DNA of 16,765 nucleotides, from NCBI RefSeq assembly GCF_946479715.1, contig NZ_CAMLHF010000119.1:1-16765 (forward strand). The letters run 5' to 3'. This document shows positions 13,331 through 16,765 of the stretch, one piece after another. This stretch comes from an uncultured Pedobacter sp. (lineage in GTDB: Bacteria; Bacteroidota; Bacteroidia; Sphingobacteriales; Sphingobacteriaceae). The notes under the pieces were generated by a model. It ran no database searches. It saw only the letters and a list, made by a program, of their open reading frames with translations, and was not told the origin of the DNA. The stretch's first letter is position 1. Every line of letters begins with the position of its first letter. The position numbers and the translations under genes were made by a program.

Positions 13331-14155
13331 CTATTTTAACTGGTATGCCATTACACTCTTCTTAAAAAAAGTAGGGATATAAACTATTTTTTTAACGGGG
13401 TCATAACCAATATCAGCGGTATTTTTCTTTTCCAGATGAGTATCCAGCAATAGTTCAGAAGTACCATTAGCAAATACGTAATAGATATAACCACCCCAGC
13501 ATGAAAACAAGAAATCACCATTGCCAATTGGTTCAATTCCATCTCCACCAAAAGGCAACCCCGCTATCTTGATCATCTCTTTTTTTGCATTGGCTTTTAA
13601 AAGGTTTTTGCCTCCTCCAGCTATATAAAGATCGTCGCCAACTGCTTTGAGCCCATTTACCCCATCAATATTTTCCATGTAAACGACATCTTTATTGTTG
13701 GTGATCTGGTGGATTTTTTTTGTTTTAGAATCTGAGACATACACCACGCCTTTATCGCTAACTGTAATGTCATTTAAGAATGCTGATCCTTCAATTGGAA
13801 TAGTAAGCTCAACCTTGTTTTTCGGGATATCAATAACTACTACATCGGTCAAATCTGCCACATACATTTTATTGCCATGTATGGCAAGTCCTTTTGGAGA
13901 GTTGAGGCCGGTAATCCAATCCAGATTAATCACTTTACCATTCATATCCAATTTACCTACCCCACCAATTCCATCTTTCTTATCAGCACTATTGCCCATT
14001 ATTGAAACATATATTACTCCTGCCTTAACATCGGGCAATACGGATTCAGGCAGATTAATTATACTGTCCGTTTCCCATATTTTTTCCAACTTATGCTGTG
14101 CATTAACGCATAGAGCCAACAACATTACAAAAGATAAACTCAAAAATTTTTTCAT
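13331..14155 (-). CDS. Secreted SMP-30/NHL-type beta-propeller protein
   Basis: 274 residues, signal peptide 1-19 (LCVNAQ). Repeated strand pairs such as SPKGLAIHGNKMYVADLTDVVVIDI, FLNDITVSDKGVVYVSDSKTKKIHQI, GLKAVGDDLYIAGGG and ADIGYDPVKKIVYIPTF give a six-bladed propeller layout like SMP-30/gluconolactonase or NHL proteins. Such proteins either hydrolyse lactones or bind ligands; I do not see enough metal ligands to claim lactonase activity. Similar proteins are sometimes labelled ATP-binding in databases without support. The gene is convergent to the amidohydrolase and divergent from the TMEM220-like gene. Confidence 0.8.
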   Translation of the reverse strand: MKKFLSLSFVMLLALCVNAQHKLEKIWETDSIINLPESVLPDVKAGVIYVSIMGNSADKKDGIGGVGKLDMNGKVINLDWITGLNSPKGLAIHGNKMYVADLTDVVVIDIPKNKVELTIPIEGSAFLNDITVSDKGVVYVSDSKTKKIHQITNNKDVVYMENIDGVNGLKAVGDDLYIAGGGKNLLKANAKKEMIKIAGLPFGGDGIEPIGNGDFLFSCWGGYIYYVFANGTSELLLDTHLEKKNTADIGYDPVKKIVYIPTFFKKSVMAYQLK

Positions 14156-14220
14156 AACAATTTCCTTAAAATAGAGACTTTTCCGATGAAATTACATAAA
14201 AACCAACACATTAGAAGTAA

Positions 14221-14228
14221 TATTTTTG
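14221..14228 (+). promoter_or_regulatory. Possible -7 element for the ebo-side operon
   Basis: TATTTTTG fits TAnnTTTG in the 179-nt gap before the gene at 14335, giving a leader of about 100 nt. There is no TTG at the right distance, so this is weak. The rest of this gap holds an imperfect ATTTGT/ACAAAT inverted repeat around 14290-14320 and nothing else clear. Confidence 0.25.
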
Positions 14229-14334
14229 TGTACCCTATTTCTTTTTTTACAATACGACCTTATTAAATCGAGTTAATTATCTGTTTATTTGTATTTGTTA
14301 ATTAAATACACACACAAATTTAATCTTCATTGTT

Positions 14335-14709
14335 ATGCTACTTAGCATTTTAAACTCTATTTTCTGCGTCGCATTTATACTATTCGCGTATGTAAACCTT
14401 AATGATAAAGACTCATGGCTTTGGGTGCCTATCTACATGGTGGCTTCGATTTGTTGTGGATTTGCCATTTTTAATCTTTTTTCTCCTATCGTATACCTTG
14501 TTGCCATATCTTTCTATCTTATTTACGCAATCATCCTCTTTTTTGCAAAAGACGGAGTGCGTGACTGGATAATGAAGTACCGAAGCCCAAGCTTAGTTGA
14601 AAGTATGCAGGCCACCAAACCTTATATAGAGAAAACCAGAGAATTTTTTGGCCTTCTGATTATAAGTGGTGCACTTGCTATTAACTATTTTGTGGCTATC
14701 AATTTATAA
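14335..14709 (+). CDS. TMEM220-like membrane protein
   Basis: 124 residues with four hydrophobic segments (~4-22, ~29-47, ~50-69, ~103-121). The first loop, AYVNLNDKDSWLWVPIYM (18-35), is the N-x-N-D-x-D-x-x-W-x-x-x-Y signature of the transmembrane family 220. The function of the family is unknown. The gene is 11 nt before eboA on the same strand and probably begins the ebo operon; similar small membrane proteins travel with ebo genes in some Bacteroidota as far as I recall, which was not checked. The start is the ATG at 14335. Confidence 0.72.
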   Translation: MLLSILNSIFCVAFILFAYVNLNDKDSWLWVPIYMVASICCGFAIFNLFSPIVYLVAISFYLIYAIILFFAKDGVRDWIMKYRSPSLVESMQATKPYIEKTREFFGLLIISGALAINYFVAINL

Positions 14710-14720
14710 AAAAGAACATC

Positions 14721-15431
14721 ATGCTTTTGATAGATATAGAAGGGATAAAAAGCCTTAATGATCTTTTTCTGCAAATCATTAAACAAAACCTTAGCGGTGA
14801 TGCCTTATTGTGGTTGGAGAATAAGGTTGAATTGATTAAGACAGAAGAAAAATCAATACAATTAAACCTTACGTTTTCACACTTACCAAGATTGGCTGGT
14901 AAACAGCCAATAGAGCTGGAGAAAAAGGATGAGGAAAAAATAAATGGGCTACTACCCGGTTTTTCATTAAATGGGTGGACTGCCGATAGGCTTTCTCGTG
15001 TTTGGCTATTGATGCAAGTTCCGGCCGAACATAAAGACACCTACATCAAAAAGATAAATGGATTATTTATTGGCTCTGAAATGAACGAGCAAATTGCACT
15101 TTATTCTGCTTTGCCATTTTTAGCATATGCTGAAGAATGGATTGCCAGATGCGAAGATGGAATACGCAGTAATATTGGTACCGTATTAGAAGCCATTATG
15201 TACCACAATCCATACCCTGCTCATTTCCTTTCGGAGGGTGCATGGAACCAATTGGTGCTGAAAGCATTTTTTACAGAGAAAGATGTTAATCACATCCTTG
15301 GATTAAAAGACAGATCAAACCAGGCATTATCGGATACTTTAAGCGACTATGTACAAGAACGTTTAGCCGCCCACAGAACTGTTAATCCGGAGATCTACAA
15401 ATTGATAGAACAAAAGAATCAGAAAATATAA
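14721..15431 (+). CDS. eboA: EboA family protein
   Basis: 236 residues. The family is recognised from the C-terminal half: LEAIMYHNPYPAHFLSEGAWNQLVLKAFF (156-184), then GLKDRSNQALSDTLSDYVQERLAAHRTVNPEIYKLI (194-229), which mirrors the EboA pattern NPYPAxxLxExAWNQMVLKALF...GLDxRxNxxLAxxLxDYAxERxAAxRxVxPE. The protein is helical and soluble with no signal peptide. EboA has no known catalytic role; it is the marker gene of the ebo/EDB cluster, needed in cyanobacteria to deliver the scytonemin monomer to the periplasm. The hydrolase gene follows after 10 nt and EboC after that, in the usual order. Confidence 0.9.
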   Translation: MLLIDIEGIKSLNDLFLQIIKQNLSGDALLWLENKVELIKTEEKSIQLNLTFSHLPRLAGKQPIELEKKDEEKINGLLPGFSLNGWTADRLSRVWLLMQVPAEHKDTYIKKINGLFIGSEMNEQIALYSALPFLAYAEEWIARCEDGIRSNIGTVLEAIMYHNPYPAHFLSEGAWNQLVLKAFFTEKDVNHILGLKDRSNQALSDTLSDYVQERLAAHRTVNPEIYKLIEQKNQKI

Positions 15432-15441
15432 ATTTTGAATT

Positions 15442-16428
15442 ATGTGCTGTAATGATAATTTTCAGGAAAGAAATGAAGGAGAAAAAATTCAAACTTCTCT
15501 TGATTTGAATGACATCAGCGGGATGAAGTTTTTTGACCCGCATGTACACATGACCTCTCGTACCACAGATGACTACCAGGCTATGGCCGATGCAGGAATT
15601 GTAGCTTTAATAGAGCCGGCTTTTTGGTTGGGTCAGCCGCGTACCGGAGTAGACAGTTTTACCGATTATTATAGCAGTCTTATTGGTTGGGAAAGATTCA
15701 GGTCTTCACAATTTGGTATTAAGCATTATTGCACCATAGGTTTAAACTCTCGTGAGGCCAATAACGAAAAGCTGGCAGAACAGGTAATGGAAATACTTCC
15801 TCACTTTATTTTTAAAGAAGGAGTAGTTGGTATAGGCGAAATTGGTTTTGATGATCAGACTGCCGCCGAAGAAAAATATTTCCGTTTACAATTGGAACTG
15901 GCAAAAGAATCAGGATTACCTGTGCAGATTCACACGCCACACAGAGATAAGAAAAAAGGCACACAACGTAGTATGGATATTGCGATAGAACATGGACTTT
16001 CTCCATATTCGGTAATTGTAGATCATAATAACGAAGAAACAGTTAAGGAAGTTCTTGACCGAGGCTTCTGGGCTGCATTTACCATTTATCCTTTTACCAA
16101 AATGGGCAATGAGCGCATGGTAGAAGTGGTAAAACAATATGGATCTGAAAGGATCATGATCAACTCAGCAGCAGACTGGGGCATTTCGGATCCTCTTGCG
16201 GTACCTAAAACTGCGGCATTAATGAAAAAATCGGGAATTAGCCTTGCTGATATTGAACTGGTGAGTTACAGGAATGCTATAACGGCATTTGCACAAAGCG
16301 GACAAATTGATGAGAACGATTTTATTTCAGTTAAAAACATCGATCAAAGTCAGAAATTTGAAAGCAATTCGATTTTGCGTGGCGGGCAACAACCAAGAAT
16401 AGATAAAAATTCTATTATCATTTCCTAA
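15442..16428 (+). CDS. eboB: Ebo-cluster TatD-family metal hydrolase
   Basis: 328 residues from the ATG at 15442, 10 nt after eboA. An internal ATG at 15523 (M28, MKFFDPHVHMTSRTTDDY) would give a family-normal start but would leave a 91-nt gap. The metal ligands are complete: H34-x-H36, E133 in GIGEIGFD, H164 in VQIHTPH, H195 in IVDHNNEE and D245 in SAADWGISDP. This is a TatD-like TIM barrel, but the HVHMTSRTTDDY and SAADWGISDP blocks are those of the ebo-linked subgroup, whose substrate is probably a small metabolite and not DNA. The N-terminal MCCNDN and C-terminal ~30 residues (ILRGGQQPRIDK) look poorly conserved. The name eboB is by cluster position. Confidence 0.88.
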   Translation: MCCNDNFQERNEGEKIQTSLDLNDISGMKFFDPHVHMTSRTTDDYQAMADAGIVALIEPAFWLGQPRTGVDSFTDYYSSLIGWERFRSSQFGIKHYCTIGLNSREANNEKLAEQVMEILPHFIFKEGVVGIGEIGFDDQTAAEEKYFRLQLELAKESGLPVQIHTPHRDKKKGTQRSMDIAIEHGLSPYSVIVDHNNEETVKEVLDRGFWAAFTIYPFTKMGNERMVEVVKQYGSERIMINSAADWGISDPLAVPKTAALMKKSGISLADIELVSYRNAITAFAQSGQIDENDFISVKNIDQSQKFESNSILRGGQQPRIDKNSIIIS

Positions 16429-16439
16429 TTAGGTATACA

Positions 16440-16765
16440 TTGAAAAAACTATTAGGATATATAAGGCTAATGCGGCCTGCAAATGTGGTTACTTCGGTTG
16501 CAGATGTACTGGCGGGCATAGCTATTTCAGGTTCCTTTTCATTAACAGGATGGAGCACTTTACAGCTACCTGTTATACTGCTTTGCATCTCAACAATAGG
16601 TTTGTACAGTGGTGGCATTATCTTTAATGACGTTTATGATGCTGATCTGGATAAGATAGAACGTCCGGAACGCCCAATCCCAAGTGGATTGATTAGCAAG
16701 AAGGCAGCTACCATATTTGGCGCAGTATTCTTCTTTATAGGAATTGCGGCGGCCAACCTTTTTGG
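16440..16765 (+). CDS. eboC: UbiA-like prenyltransferase EboC, 3' end missing
   Basis: The frame is open for 108 codons from a TTG at 16440 to the right edge. TTG is the likely start because no ATG or GTG lies between the previous stop (16428) and the conserved LMRPANVVTSVADVLAG; the first in-frame ATG (16470) would cut the first helix. The signature NDVYDADLDKIERPERPIPSG (70-90) holds the N/DxxxDxxxDxxxRPxRP Mg-prenyl-diphosphate site of the UbiA superfamily. Three membrane helices are visible before the cut. EboC is an integral membrane enzyme expected to attach or handle a prenyl group for the ebo product. Its start is 11 nt after the hydrolase stop, so it is in the same operon. Confidence 0.9.
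   Translation, partial: MKKLLGYIRLMRPANVVTSVADVLAGIAISGSFSLTGWSTLQLPVILLCISTIGLYSGGIIFNDVYDADLDKIERPERPIPSGLISKKAATIFGAVFFFIGIAAANLF

Noticed and set aside
13695..14174. 159-codon plus-strand frame
   Set aside because: Lies opposite the beta-propeller gene and is a shadow of its regular strand repeats.
14699..15040. Minus-strand frame opposite eboA
   Set aside because: Ser/Phe-rich antisense shadow; eboA has strong family blocks.

Overview
The window looks like chromosomal DNA of a Bacteroidota bacterium, most likely Sphingobacteriaceae (Pedobacter-like). The evidence is the AT-rich genes without clear Shine-Dalgarno sites, several TAnnTTTG-type -7 promoter elements, a TonB receptor with an N-terminal CarboxypepD_reg-like domain, signal peptides ending in SQ/GQ/AQ, and an RlmF/RecO set typical of that phylum. 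The lineage is inferred from protein and promoter style, not from a database search.

Left part (1-5765): a metal-regulation locus. A DtxR/MntR-type regulator (3482-4150) is divergent from a TonB-dependent receptor (1081-3360). Between them is a DtxR-box-like inverted repeat that lies exactly between the -33 and -7 elements of the receptor promoter. Downstream of the receptor on the same strand is a 3'-truncated gene (1-1057) for a protein with a DisA_N/DAC-like region (DACNV-type sensor); DGA is intact but the RHR motif is altered. A DUF2130 coiled-coil protein with a PD-(D/E)XK-like signature and an unrecognised 102-residue protein follow the regulator.

Middle (5772-8281): housekeeping genes. 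rlmF is on the minus strand. A diacylglycerol/undecaprenol kinase gene and recO form a tight plus-strand pair. Then come two identical tRNA-Val(TAC) genes, each preceded by a repeated leader whose hairpin shows compensatory changes, with a consensus promoter in front and a strong intrinsic terminator behind.

Accessory part (8282-14155): an intergenic region with a 9-bp inverted repeat, four perfect-phase 11-bp ATGGACT repeats and a second inverted repeat precedes a stand-alone condensation-type acyltransferase. Next are a lipocalin-like lipoprotein, a cupin-AraC regulator, an ankyrin-repeat protein with a secreted amidohydrolase, and a convergent secreted beta-propeller protein.

Right end (14335-16765): a TMEM220-like membrane protein, then EboA, an Ebo-type TatD-family hydrolase and the start of an EboC-type UbiA prenyltransferase. 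This is the beginning of an ebo (EDB) metabolite-trafficking cluster that is cut off by the window edge.
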